64,000 bases of DNA. Origin: Pseudorhodoferax sp. Leaf274. GTDB taxonomy: Bacteria; Pseudomonadota; Gammaproteobacteria; Burkholderiales; Burkholderiaceae_C. Position 1 is the stretch's first letter. Each line of letters begins with the position of its first letter. The DNA lies in assembly GCF_001422445.1 (NCBI RefSeq), contig NZ_LMNA01000004.1, positions 65,227 to 129,226 on the forward strand, given 5' to 3'. Made by a program: the position numbers and the translations under genes. This document shows, piece after piece, positions 1-8,035 of this stretch. The notes beneath the pieces are model-generated. The model saw only the letters and a list, made by a program, of their open reading frames with translations, was not told where the DNA came from and did no database searches.

Positions 1-777
1 CCACAGCGCCACCACCTGGAACGCGAAGATGAAGGGCGTGTGCGCCCAGTTGCTCCAGCGCGGCGACTGGGGCCAGAAGTACTGGTAGGCGAAGCCGTTG
101 TAGGCGGCGTTCATGAGAAAGAACGACAGCAGGTAGGCGCAGTACGCCAGGTAGTTGCGGTCGCGCGTGGACGTCCAGATGAAGGCGTTGTAGAGCACCA
201 TCACGGCCAGGATGCCGTAGAACATGCCGTAGTAGGCCGACCACAGCCGGTCGCTGTCGTGGAAGGCCTGGGGCTCCCAGAGCTCCATGGGCGCCATGAA
301 GGCCTGGGTGCTGGTGATGCGCAGGTAGTAGGTCTGCTGGCCCGGTGGGACCGGCAGGTCGACCAGGAACTGCGGCGTGGCGTATTCGCGCTCCTGGAAC
401 GGCAGCGTGTCGCCGAAGCGGCGGTGCACGACCTGCCCGTCTGCGCCGGGCACGTAGAGGTCCACCGTGTCCAGCCAGTTGGTGCGCAGCACCAGCAGCC
501 GCGGCAGCGTGGCGGTGCCGGGGTTGTCGAGCGTGAAGCGGAACCAGTAGCTTGATGCCGTGAAGCCGAAGCTGGACAGCCCGCCCGCAGGCGGCGCGAA
601 CCGCTGGCCGCGCACCGCGTCCAGCGTCAGCCGGCCCGTGGGGTCTTCGAGCACCGAGGCGGCATCGTGCAGCAACAGCTGGCCCTGTCCGGGCGTGACC
701 TGCAAGACCACGGCGGGCGCCGGGCCAGCCCAGAGCCACAGACAGACCAACCACAGCCACCCCAGAGACCTGCACAT
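1..777 (-). CDS. 7TMR-DISM membrane sensor, N-terminal part (cut by window edge)
   Basis: The 259 codons seen here start at the ATG ending at base 777 and run off the left edge, so the C-terminus is unknown. A Sec signal peptide (hydrophobic, rich in W and L, ending near residue 22 at APA) precedes a beta-rich domain with the 7TMR-DISMED2 hallmark SSYWFRFTLDN. After that comes the start of the 7TM block: DRLWSAYYGMFYGILAVMV, then further membrane segments with YLAYCAYLLSFF. In this family the extracellular domain is thought to bind a carbohydrate-like or other ligand, and the 7TM block usually feeds a cytoplasmic kinase or GGDEF output. The output module lies outside this window. It is the last gene of the leftward group and is separated by 121 nt from the crotonase gene. 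Confidence 0.8.
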   Translation of the reverse strand, partial: MCRSLGWLWLVCLWLWAGPAPAVVLQVTPGQGQLLLHDAASVLEDPTGRLTLDAVRGQRFAPPAGGLSSFGFTASSYWFRFTLDNPGTATLPRLLVLRTNWLDTVDLYVPGADGQVVHRRFGDTLPFQEREYATPQFLVDLPVPPGQQTYYLRITSTQAFMAPMELWEPQAFHDSDRLWSAYYGMFYGILAVMVLYNAFIWTSTRDRNYLAYCAYLLSFFLMNAAYNGFAYQYFWPQSPRWSNWAHTPFIFAFQVVALW

Positions 778-898
778 GGATCGGCACCCGGACGCCCGCA
801 TGACGACGGGCGCACCATGCGCACCGCCCCACGGCAAAGCGGCGCATTGTCGCCCCGCCGGCGCGGCACGCCCCATACGCCGAATGGCGGCGGGCGCG

Positions 899-1675
899 CT
901 ACGCGGGCCAGGAGAACCGGGGCGGGCGCTTGTGCAGGAAGTCCTGGATGGCCGTCTTGTGCTCGGGCGAGCCCATCGCCAGGGCCTGGGCATCGGCCTC
1001 CAGACTCAGCTGGCCGACCAGATCGCCGGTGGACGCGCAGGCGCGCTTGATCAGGCTCACGGCCATGGGCGAGGCGCCCTCGAAGCTCTTGGCCAGCGCC
1101 AAGGCGCGCGGCAGCAGCTGGTCGGCCTCGACCACCTCCATCGCCAGGCCCAGGCGCAAGGCCTCCTCGGCGCCGACCTCGCGCGCCGACAGCATGAGCT
1201 CGCGCGCACGCTGCGGACCGACGACGCGCGGCAGCGTGTAGAAGATGCCGCAGTCGGGCACCAGCCCGACCTTGAGGAAGGACACGCTCATGCGCGCGCG
1301 GGGCGTGGCGATCAGGAAGTCGCCCGCCAGCGCCAGGCCGAAGCCGGCGCCGTAGGCCGCGCCGTCGACGGCGCAGATGACGGGCTTGTCCAGGCTCAGC
1401 AGCTTGGCCAGCCAGCTGTGCAGCAGGTGCAGGCGGTCGCGCCAGCCGGCGTTGTCCAGGCCCGCGTTGGCGATGTTGCGCAGGTCGCCGCCCGAGCAGA
1501 AATGGCCATTGGCGCCAGCGATCACGAGGGCGCGGATGGCGGCGTCGGTGCGCACGCGCTCCACCACCTCTGCGACCTCCACGCGCATGGCGGGCGACAG
1601 CGCGTTGCGCACGGGTGCGTCGTCCAGCGTCAGGATGGCGGTGGCGCCCTGTTGTTCGAAGCGGATCTTGCTCAT
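899..1675 (-). CDS. Enoyl-CoA hydratase/isomerase family protein, PaaG-like
   Basis: Crotonase-fold protein of 258 aa. The start MSKIRF was chosen because upstream in-frame codons would overlap the preceding gene. The oxyanion-hole strand HFCSGGD is at residues 58-64 and the second hole is in AAYGAGFG. The two catalytic glutamates of classical enoyl-CoA hydratase (GGGxE and PE) are not present: the aligned positions read GAGFG and SFLKVG. Instead the sequence has KVGLVPD, as in PaaG and delta3-delta2 enoyl-CoA isomerases, where an aspartate serves as the acid/base. I therefore infer an isomerase that repositions double bonds during beta-oxidation, not a simple hydratase. It is the last gene of the acyl-CoA operon, 13 nt after the dienoyl-CoA-reductase-like SDR. 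Confidence 0.8.
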   Translation of the reverse strand: MSKIRFEQQGATAILTLDDAPVRNALSPAMRVEVAEVVERVRTDAAIRALVIAGANGHFCSGGDLRNIANAGLDNAGWRDRLHLLHSWLAKLLSLDKPVICAVDGAAYGAGFGLALAGDFLIATPRARMSVSFLKVGLVPDCGIFYTLPRVVGPQRARELMLSAREVGAEEALRLGLAMEVVEADQLLPRALALAKSFEGASPMAVSLIKRACASTGDLVGQLSLEADAQALAMGSPEHKTAIQDFLHKRPPRFSWPA

Positions 1676-1688
1676 CGATAGGTCCTTG

Positions 1689-2483
1689 TCATTGCGGCGT
1701 GGCGCCCAGGTCGCGGCCACCGGGCAGCGAGCTGCCGCCGTCCACATTGAGGATGGCGCCGGTCACGTAGCTGGCCAGCGGCGAGGCCAGCACCATGGCC
1801 ATGTTGGCGATCTCCTGCGTGCTGCCCATGCGGCCCAGCGGCACGGAGTCGGTCACGCGCTTCTCGGCCGCGGCATCGGGCGCCAGCCGGCGCATGCCCT
1901 CCGTGCCGGCGATCGGGCCGGGCACCAGCGAGTTGACACGGATGCCGTCGGCGCCCCACTCCATCGCCAGCACGCGCACCATCATGTCCAGCCCGGCCTT
2001 GGCCGCGCAGACGTGGGCCTGCAGCCTGGTGGGATTGGCGGCCTGCGGCGCCGAGATGTTGAGCACCGAGGCACCCGGCTTGCGCAGGTACGCATGCGCC
2101 GCGCGCACCACGTTGAAGCCGCCGATCAGGTCGATGTCGACCACGGTCTTGAAACCCTTGGACGACATGCCCAGCGCCGGCGCGACGAAGTTGCCGGCCG
2201 CGCCGGAGACCAGCACATCGATGGGGCCGAAGCGCTCATGTGCGGCGCGCAGCGCCGCCTCGATGGCTTCGGCATCGCGCACGTCGGCGCTGTAGCCCTC
2301 GGCCTCGCCACCGTGGGCGCGCAACTGCGCCACGGCACCCGCGATGCGCTCGGCCGAACGGCTGGCGATGGCCACCCTGGCGCCGGCCTGTGCGAAGGCG
2401 TCGGCAATCGCCAGGTTGATGCCGGAGGAGCCGCCAGCCACGAACACGTGGTGGCCCTTGAAGTTGAAAAATTCAGTGCTCAT
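1689..2483 (-). CDS. SDR, 2,4-dienoyl-CoA reductase-like
   Basis: Rossmann-fold short-chain dehydrogenase of 264 aa. The nucleotide loop is GGSSGIN near residues 17-23, followed by ASRSAER, which suggests NADPH. The usual YxxxK catalytic pair is replaced by HVCAAK: the lysine is kept and the tyrosine is histidine. The 2,4-dienoyl-CoA reductase branch of SDRs also lacks the standard tyrosine at this place (for example HAGAAK), and the C-terminal GAILNVDGG is typical. The likely role is NADPH-dependent reduction of 2,4-dienoyl-CoA, letting unsaturated acids pass through beta-oxidation. Its ATG overlaps the stop of the upstream Bug receptor (ATGA), so translation is probably coupled. Substrate specificity is inferred only. 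Confidence 0.8.
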   Translation of the reverse strand: MSTEFFNFKGHHVFVAGGSSGINLAIADAFAQAGARVAIASRSAERIAGAVAQLRAHGGEAEGYSADVRDAEAIEAALRAAHERFGPIDVLVSGAAGNFVAPALGMSSKGFKTVVDIDLIGGFNVVRAAHAYLRKPGASVLNISAPQAANPTRLQAHVCAAKAGLDMMVRVLAMEWGADGIRVNSLVPGPIAGTEGMRRLAPDAAAEKRVTDSVPLGRMGSTQEIANMAMVLASPLASYVTGAILNVDGGSSLPGGRDLGATPQ

Positions 2484-3463
2484 TGGTCGATCTTGATGTT
2501 GGCTTCGCGGATGACCTTGCCCCAGATGTCGAGGTCGCGGCGCATCTCCTTGGCGAACTCGGCCACCGGCTCGCCGCCCGGCAGCAGGCCCAGCTCCTCC
2601 AGGCGCTTGCGCACCTCGGGCTGGGCCAGGATGGCGATGAATTCGTCCGACAGCTTCCTGGTGATCGCCGGTGGCGTGCCCGCCTGCGTGAACAGCGCGA
2701 ACCAGCCGTAGGGCTCGAACGACTTGTAGCCCAGCTCGGTGAAGGTCGGCGCATTCGGGGCCAGCGGCGAGCGGCGCGCGCCCGTCACGCCCAGCACCTT
2801 CACGCGCCCGCCGTTCACCTGGGCCGCGGCCGTGGTGGAGTCCAGGAAGGCCGCCTTGATCTGGCCGCCCAGCAGGTCGGCCATCAGCGGGCCGGCGCCC
2901 TTGTAGTGGGCGATGGACAGGTCCAGCGCGGCCTGGCTGTTCAGCATGGCCGCGTGGATGTGGCCCGAGGTGCCGTTGCCGTACGAGCCCAGCGCGTAGG
3001 TGCGCGGATCGGCCTTGGCCAGCCTGACGAACTCCTCCACCGTGTTGGCCGGCACGTCGCGGTGCACCAGCAGCAGGTCGGCCGAGCGCGCGGCCACGGC
3101 CAGCGGGGCGAAGTCCTTGAGCAGGTCGTAGGGCAGCTTGGGCATCATGGCCGGGTGCTGCACCATGACCGTGATGGCCATGAGGATGGTGTAGCCGTCG
3201 GCCGGTGCCTTGGCCGCCATGTCGTTGCCGATCACCCCGCCCGCGCCGGGCTTGTTCTCCACCACCACGGTGGCCTTCCAGTTCTCGCCGAGCTTGGTCG
3301 CGAGCAGGCGGCCGATGGTGTCGGTGCCGCCGCCGGGCGCGTAGGGCACCACCATGCGCAGCGGCTTGTTCGGAAAGTCCTGCTGCGCCAGCGCCGGCAC
3401 CCCGGCAACGGCGAGCGCGGTGAAGGCCAGGGCCTGGCGGCGCGTGATCTCGGTCTCATGCAT
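2480..3463 (-). CDS. Bug/TctC-type periplasmic solute-binding receptor
   Basis: Protein of 327 aa. The start MHETEITRR was chosen because GGAGAC lies just upstream. The N-terminus carries TRRQALAF followed by a hydrophobic stretch and an AxA-like cleavage site (PALAQ), a possible Tat or Sec signal. The mature part begins FPNKPLRMVVPYAPGGGTD, the conserved Bug motif that contacts carboxylated ligands, and later has GAGG and DGYTILM. Bug proteins bind organic acids, amides or aromatic acids in the periplasm and sometimes work with TctA/TctB membrane proteins; none is encoded here. Its place inside an acyl-CoA operon suggests it senses or captures the acid that the CoA ligase activates. Confidence 0.9.
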   Translation of the reverse strand: MHETEITRRQALAFTALAVAGVPALAQQDFPNKPLRMVVPYAPGGGTDTIGRLLATKLGENWKATVVVENKPGAGGVIGNDMAAKAPADGYTILMAITVMVQHPAMMPKLPYDLLKDFAPLAVAARSADLLLVHRDVPANTVEEFVRLAKADPRTYALGSYGNGTSGHIHAAMLNSQAALDLSIAHYKGAGPLMADLLGGQIKAAFLDSTTAAAQVNGGRVKVLGVTGARRSPLAPNAPTFTELGYKSFEPYGWFALFTQAGTPPAITRKLSDEFIAILAQPEVRKRLEELGLLPGGEPVAEFAKEMRRDLDIWGKVIREANIKIDQ

Positions 3464-3491
3464 GTGTCTTGTCTCCTTGGTGTCGGTGTCG

Positions 3492-5147
3492 TCAGCCCCG
3501 GGCGAAGGCTTCCTGGATCTCGCGCCAGGCCACCTTGCCGGTGTTGGACTTGGGCAGGGCCGCGCGGAACTCCACCGCACGCGGGGCCTTGTACACCGCC
3601 ATGCGCTCGCGGCACCAGGCGATCAACCCTGCCTCGGTCAGCAGCTGGCCGGGCCGCAGCACCACCACGGCGCAGACCGCCTCGCCCTGCTTGGCGTCGG
3701 GCCGCGCGACGATGCAGGCCTCGTGGATGGCGGGATGCTCATAGAGCATGCTCTCCACCTCGGCCGGCCAGACCTTGTAGCCGCTGACGTTGATCATGCG
3801 TTTCAAGCGGTCGCGCATGAAGAAGTAGCCGTCGGCGTCCATCGAAGCCAGGTCGCCGGTGCGGAAGTAGCGCTCGCCGTCGATCTCCATGAACGCCGCG
3901 CGGTTGGCCGCGTCGTCGCGCCAGTAGCCCTGCATGACCTGCGCACCGCGGCTGACCAGCTCGCCCGTCTCGCCGGGGGGCAGCACGGCCAGCGTCTCGG
4001 GGTCGACGATGCGCGAATGCACGCCGAAGGTCGGGATGCCCAGGCATTGGCGCTTGCTGGCCTGCTGCGGGTTGCAGTGCAGGAACGAGGCCGTCTCGGT
4101 CAGGCCGTAGCCCTCGATGTAGGTGATGCCGAAGCGCTCCTTGAGCATGCTGGACACCGCCTCGGGCATGGCCGCGCCGCCGCCGTTGAGCATGGCCAGG
4201 CTCGACAGGTCCCTGCGGTGCGCCTCCGGATGCGCGAAGAAGTCGATCAGCATGGCCGGCGGCGAGGCCCAGACCGAGACGCGGTAGCGCTCGATCAGCG
4301 CGGCCGCGGCCGCGGCGTCCCAGCGCGCGAGCATGACCACGGTGGCGCCCTGCCAGACCGGCATCAGCATGGCGTTCTGCATGCCCAGCAGGTGGAACAT
4401 GGGCGCCACGCCCAGCACCACGGATTCGGCATGCAGCGAACGCCACAGGCAGGCACCGACGCTCGACGCGGTGAGGCTCGCGTGCGTGTGCATGCAGCCC
4501 TTGGGCCGGCCGGTGGTGCCCGAGGTGTAGGGCAGCGCCGCCAGGTCGTCGCAGCGGCTGTCCACGGGCGTGGCGGGTGAGCCGGCCAACGCGTCGGCCC
4601 AGGCCACGCAACCCGCCTGTGCCAGCGGCAGGCGCGGCGCGCGCACCACCTCGGGCACGTTCAGCGCGGTCGGCGCCGCCAGTGCATCGGCATAGCAGAT
4701 GACCACCACCTCGCGCAGCGCGCCGCGGGCCAGCGCGGGCTGCATGGCGGGCAGCAACTCCTGCGCCGCGATGGCGTGGCGCGCGCCGCTGTCCTCGAGG
4801 TAGTGGTCGACCTCGCCAGCCGTGCACATGGCGTTGACGGGCACCACCACCGCGCCGCAGCGCTGCACGGCGAAGAACCCGATGGCGAACTGCGGGCAGT
4901 TCTGGCTCATGAGCAGCACGCGGTCGCCCCGGGCCACGCCGGCGCGTTGCAGGTGGCCGGCCAGGGCGTCGGCCTGCCGCAGGTACTCGGCATAGGTCAG
5001 CACGCTGTCGTAGTAGACGATGGCGGGCCGCGCGGGGTAGCGCGCGGCGCTGGTCGCCAGGTTGTCCCACAGCGTGGTCTGTGGCACGGCCAGCGCGTGC
5101 GGGAAGCCGCGCGGCCAGTGCTTCAACCAGGGCTCGGTGTGCTGCAT
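3492..5147 (-). CDS. Acyl-CoA synthetase (AMP-forming, ANL family)
   Basis: Adenylate-forming enzyme of 551 aa. The AMP-binding P-loop reads YTSGTTGRPKG, the A5 motif is YGLTETASF, and the hinge region holds YFRTGDLASMD and DRLKRMINVSGYK. The C-terminal catalytic lysine is in SNTGKVAWRE. Together these show a complete two-step ligase that activates a carboxylic acid with ATP and CoA. The context (acyl-CoA dehydrogenase 4 nt upstream, Bug receptor downstream) makes it the entry enzyme of this degradative pathway. The length matches long- and medium-chain fatty acyl-CoA ligases, but chain or ring preference cannot be read from sequence. Confidence 0.92.
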   Translation of the reverse strand: MQHTEPWLKHWPRGFPHALAVPQTTLWDNLATSAARYPARPAIVYYDSVLTYAEYLRQADALAGHLQRAGVARGDRVLLMSQNCPQFAIGFFAVQRCGAVVVPVNAMCTAGEVDHYLEDSGARHAIAAQELLPAMQPALARGALREVVVICYADALAAPTALNVPEVVRAPRLPLAQAGCVAWADALAGSPATPVDSRCDDLAALPYTSGTTGRPKGCMHTHASLTASSVGACLWRSLHAESVVLGVAPMFHLLGMQNAMLMPVWQGATVVMLARWDAAAAAALIERYRVSVWASPPAMLIDFFAHPEAHRRDLSSLAMLNGGGAAMPEAVSSMLKERFGITYIEGYGLTETASFLHCNPQQASKRQCLGIPTFGVHSRIVDPETLAVLPPGETGELVSRGAQVMQGYWRDDAANRAAFMEIDGERYFRTGDLASMDADGYFFMRDRLKRMINVSGYKVWPAEVESMLYEHPAIHEACIVARPDAKQGEAVCAVVVLRPGQLLTEAGLIAWCRERMAVYKAPRAVEFRAALPKSNTGKVAWREIQEAFARG

Positions 5148-5151
5148 GGGC

Positions 5152-6315
5152 TCAGCCGTTTTCCATCGCGCGGGCGATGATCTCTTTCATCACCTCGTTG
5201 GCACCGCCGTAGATGCGGGCCACGCGCACGTCGGTGTACATGCGGGCGATCGGGAACTCCTGCATGTAGCCGTAGCCGCCGTGCAGCTGCAGGCACTCGT
5301 CCACCACCTCGCAGGTGGCCTGGCTGATCCACCACTTGGCCATGGCGGCGGTGGGCACGTCGAGCTCGTCGCGGGCCAGTCGGGCCACGCAGTCGTCGAC
5401 GAAGCTGCGCGCGAGCGACGCCTTGGTCTGGCACTCGGCCAGCTTGAAGCGCGTGTTCTGCAGGTGCAGCAGCGTGTCGCCGAAGATCTTGCGGTCGCGC
5501 GTGTAGGCCAGCGTGTCGTCCACGGCGCGCTGCATGATGGCGGCGTTGCCGATGGCCAGCAGCAGGCGCTCGCGCGGCAGCTGCATCATCAGGTGGGCAA
5601 AGCCCTTGCCCTCTTCGCCGCCGAGCAGGTTGGCCTGCGGCACGCGCATGTCGTCGAAGAACAGCTCGACCGTGTCCTGGCCCTGCTGGCCGATCTTCTC
5701 GAGCAGGCGACCACGGCGAAAGCCCTTCAGGTCCTGCGTCTCGATGACAACCAGCGAGACGCCCTTGGCGCGCGCCGTGGGGTCGGTCTTCACGGCCACG
5801 ACGATGATGTCGGCGAGCAGGCCATTCGTGATGAAGGTCTTGGCGCCGTTGATCACGTAGTCCTGGCCGTCCTTGACGGCGCTGGTCGTGATGCGCTGCA
5901 GGTCGGTGCCCGCGCCGGGCTCGGTCATGGCCACGGCCGCCACGGTCTCGCCGCGCGCGATGCCGGGGATCCAGCGCTTCTTCTGTGCCTCGGTGCCGTA
6001 GGCCAGCAGGTAGTGGGCCACGATGCCGCTGTGCACGTTGATCGAGAAGCTGTTGACCAGCGCACGCATCTGCTCCTCGCAGACCACGGCCTCGTGCAGG
6101 AAGCTGCCGCCGCCGCCGCCGTACTCTTCCGGCACGCCAGCGCACAGCAGGCCCAGCTCGCCGGCGCGGCGCCAGATGCTGCGGTCCACATGGCCTTGCT
6201 CCTGCCACTTCTTCTGGTTGGGCACGCACTCGGTCTCGAAGAAGCGGCGCGCGGTGTCGCGCACCATCTGCAGCTCGTCGGTCATCCAGGGGCGTGCAAC
6301 GGCGCCGAAGCTCAT
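5152..6315 (-). CDS. Acyl-CoA dehydrogenase
   Basis: FAD-dependent dehydrogenase of 387 aa. It has the family signature AVAMTEPGAGTDL in the middle domain and QLHGGYGYMQEFPIARMYTD in the C-terminal helical domain. Near the end it has YGGANEVMKEI where medium-chain enzymes have the catalytic YEG. This places it with the long- or branched-chain (LCAD/IVD-like) group, whose catalytic acid sits on an earlier helix; here the corresponding helix reads VDDTLAYTRDRKIFG. It catalyses alpha,beta-dehydrogenation of the acyl-CoA formed by the neighbouring ligase. The preceding SDR gene ends in a 4-nt overlap with its start. Confidence 0.92.
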   Translation of the reverse strand: MSFGAVARPWMTDELQMVRDTARRFFETECVPNQKKWQEQGHVDRSIWRRAGELGLLCAGVPEEYGGGGGSFLHEAVVCEEQMRALVNSFSINVHSGIVAHYLLAYGTEAQKKRWIPGIARGETVAAVAMTEPGAGTDLQRITTSAVKDGQDYVINGAKTFITNGLLADIIVVAVKTDPTARAKGVSLVVIETQDLKGFRRGRLLEKIGQQGQDTVELFFDDMRVPQANLLGGEEGKGFAHLMMQLPRERLLLAIGNAAIMQRAVDDTLAYTRDRKIFGDTLLHLQNTRFKLAECQTKASLARSFVDDCVARLARDELDVPTAAMAKWWISQATCEVVDECLQLHGGYGYMQEFPIARMYTDVRVARIYGGANEVMKEIIARAMENG

Positions 6316-7133
6316 GGCCGGCCTCCGCCGCAGACCAGCACCTGGCCGCTCACGTAGTTCGACTCGGGGATGCAGAACATGTACACGGCGCCGGCGGCCT
6401 CTTCGGGAGTGCCCCCACGGCCCAGCGGGATCGTGGCTTCAGCCGCCTTCAGGCGGTCCGGCTGCACGCCGACCGCGATGGTGCGGCCGCCGATGTCCAC
6501 GCTGGCCTCGCCGGCCGTGAGCGGCTGCGTCAGCCGCGTCTGGATCAGGCCGAAGGCCACGCTGTTGACGTTGACCTTGTAGCGGCCCCATTCCTTGGCC
6601 ATGGCCTTGGTCAGGCCGTTGATGCCGGCCTTGGCCGCGGCGTAGTTGGCCTGGCCCGCGTTGCCGTACACGCCCGAGGTGGACGAGATGTTGACGACCT
6701 TGCGGAACACCGGTGCGTCGGCCTCCTTCTTGGCGGCCTCGCGGATGAAGTCGGAGGCGGCGCGCAGGATGCGGAAGGGCGCGGTCAGGTGCACGGCCAG
6801 GATGTCTTCCCACTGCTGGTCGCTCATCTTCTGGATCACGTTGTCCCAGGTGTAGCCGGCGTTGTTGACGATGATGTCCACGCCGCCGAATTCCTTGAGC
6901 GCGGTGCCGACGAAGCGCGTGCCGAAGTCGGCATCGGTCACGCTGCCCACGCAGGCCACGGCCTGGCCGCCGGCCGCGCGGATGGCCGCCACGGTCTCGT
7001 GGGCCGGACCTTCGTCCAGGTCGTTGATGACCAGGCGCGCGCCTTCGGAGGCGAGCTTGAGCGCGATGGAGTTGCCGATGCCGCGGCCGGAGCCGGAGAC
7101 CAGGGCGACTTTGTCTTGGAGCTTGAGCGTCAT
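6312..7133 (-). CDS. Short-chain dehydrogenase, 3-hydroxyacyl-CoA dehydrogenase/FabG-like
   Basis: Classical SDR of 273 aa with a complete set of motifs: cofactor loop SGSGRGIG, NNAG, catalytic serine in NISSTSGVYG and the YAAAK tyrosine/lysine pair. An aspartate after beta-strand 2 (NDLDEG) suggests NAD(H). An insertion around residues 115-130 (REAAKKEADAPVFRK) resembles the longer FabG-like proteins of MaoC-containing operons. In this context it most likely oxidises the 3-hydroxyacyl-CoA produced by the MaoC hydratase pair encoded just upstream. It overlaps the acyl-CoA dehydrogenase by 4 nt. Confidence 0.88.
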   Translation of the reverse strand: MTLKLQDKVALVSGSGRGIGNSIALKLASEGARLVINDLDEGPAHETVAAIRAAGGQAVACVGSVTDADFGTRFVGTALKEFGGVDIIVNNAGYTWDNVIQKMSDQQWEDILAVHLTAPFRILRAASDFIREAAKKEADAPVFRKVVNISSTSGVYGNAGQANYAAAKAGINGLTKAMAKEWGRYKVNVNSVAFGLIQTRLTQPLTAGEASVDIGGRTIAVGVQPDRLKAAEATIPLGRGGTPEEAAGAVYMFCIPESNYVSGQVLVCGGGRP

Positions 7134-7156
7134 GTCTTGTTTCTTTCTGGAAGGGA

Positions 7157-7576
7157 TCAGGCGAGCGCGATCACGGCGTCGCCGGCCAGCTTGGCCTGGC
7201 CGTTCTGGTCGGTGGTGGACAGCTCCACGCGCACGCGGCGCTCGCCGTCCTGCTCGAACTTCTCGGTCACGCGGCCTTCGCAGCGCACCTTGGCGCCCAC
7301 CTGCGTGATGGCGACGAAGCGCACGCCGTACTCGCGCAGCGCGGTCTGCGGCACCCAGTGGGTCAGCAGGCGGCCCAGGTAGGCCATGGACAGCATGCCG
7401 TGCGCGAACACGTCGGCCTGGCCGGCGGCCTTGGCGAAGTCGGTGTCCACGTGGATGGGGTTGTGGTCGCCCGAGGCGCCGCAGTACAGCGCCAGCGTGA
7501 GGCGCGAGATCGGCTCGGTCTCGAAGGCGGGCAGTGCGTCGCCCACATCGATCTGGTCGTAGGTGATGGTGGTCAT
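7157..7576 (-). CDS. MaoC-family (R)-hydratase/dehydratase
   Basis: Single hotdog-domain protein of 139 aa. It carries the hydratase-2 motif GDHNPIHVDTDFAKAAG, which provides the catalytic Asp/His pair, and the downstream FAHGMLSMAYLGRLL. A strong ribosome site (AAGGAGA) precedes the ATG. It lies 13 nt downstream of a second MaoC-type gene with a FAS1-like N-terminal dehydratase fold. Such pairs often form heteromeric enoyl-CoA hydratases for bulky substrates (ChsH1/ChsH2-like in steroid degraders). The likely reaction is hydration of 2-enoyl-CoA to 3-hydroxyacyl-CoA. The heteromer is inferred from gene order only. Confidence 0.88.
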   Translation of the reverse strand: MTTITYDQIDVGDALPAFETEPISRLTLALYCGASGDHNPIHVDTDFAKAAGQADVFAHGMLSMAYLGRLLTHWVPQTALREYGVRFVAITQVGAKVRCEGRVTEKFEQDGERRVRVELSTTDQNGQAKLAGDAVIALA

Positions 7577-7589
7577 GTGCGTGTCTCCT

Positions 7590-8033
7590 TCAGCCGTTGC
7601 GCATCACGGTGACGCCCTTGAGGTCGGCGACGTGCTCGCCGCGCTGGTTGGTCACGCGCGTCACACGCACGACGAACTCCAGCGCCCCGCCTTTCTTGTC
7701 GTAGATGTCCTCGATGCGCTGCTCGAACGTGAGCTGGTCGCCCGCGTACACCATGCGGTGGTAGACGAAGCGCTGCTCGCCGTGCAGCAGCCGGCGGTAG
7801 TCCAGGCCCAGCAGGTTGCGCAGCGCAGCCGGGTCGGGCGACTCCATCTCCAGGCAGAACAGGAACGTGGGCGGCACGGGCAGCGTGGGGTGGCCGGCAT
7901 CGCGCGCGGCCGACTGGTCGCTGTAGACCGGGTCGAGTTGGCCCGTGGCCTTGGCGAAGAAGCGCAGGCGCGAGGCTTCCACCGCGACCGTGAAGGCCGG
8001 CTGGGTGTGGCCGATGTATTTCTTGTCGATCAT
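7590..8033 (-). CDS. FAS1-like/MaoC N-terminal-type dehydratase subunit
   Basis: Protein of 147 aa. The start MIDKKYIG was chosen because a longer reading would run into the thiolase gene, which ends 2 nt upstream. Hotdog-type features include the helix region RLRFFAKATGQLDPVYSD, the loop PTLPVPPTFLFCLEME and RRLLHGEQRFVYHRMVYAGD, all typical of the FAS1-type dehydratase N-terminal family. The usual MaoC catalytic Asp/His motif is replaced by TGQLDPVYSD, so this subunit is probably structural or substrate-binding. Catalysis would then come from the adjacent MaoC protein (7157-7576). Confidence 0.8.
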   Translation of the reverse strand: MIDKKYIGHTQPAFTVAVEASRLRFFAKATGQLDPVYSDQSAARDAGHPTLPVPPTFLFCLEMESPDPAALRNLLGLDYRRLLHGEQRFVYHRMVYAGDQLTFEQRIEDIYDKKGGALEFVVRVTRVTNQRGEHVADLKGVTVMRNG

Positions 8034-8035
8034 GG

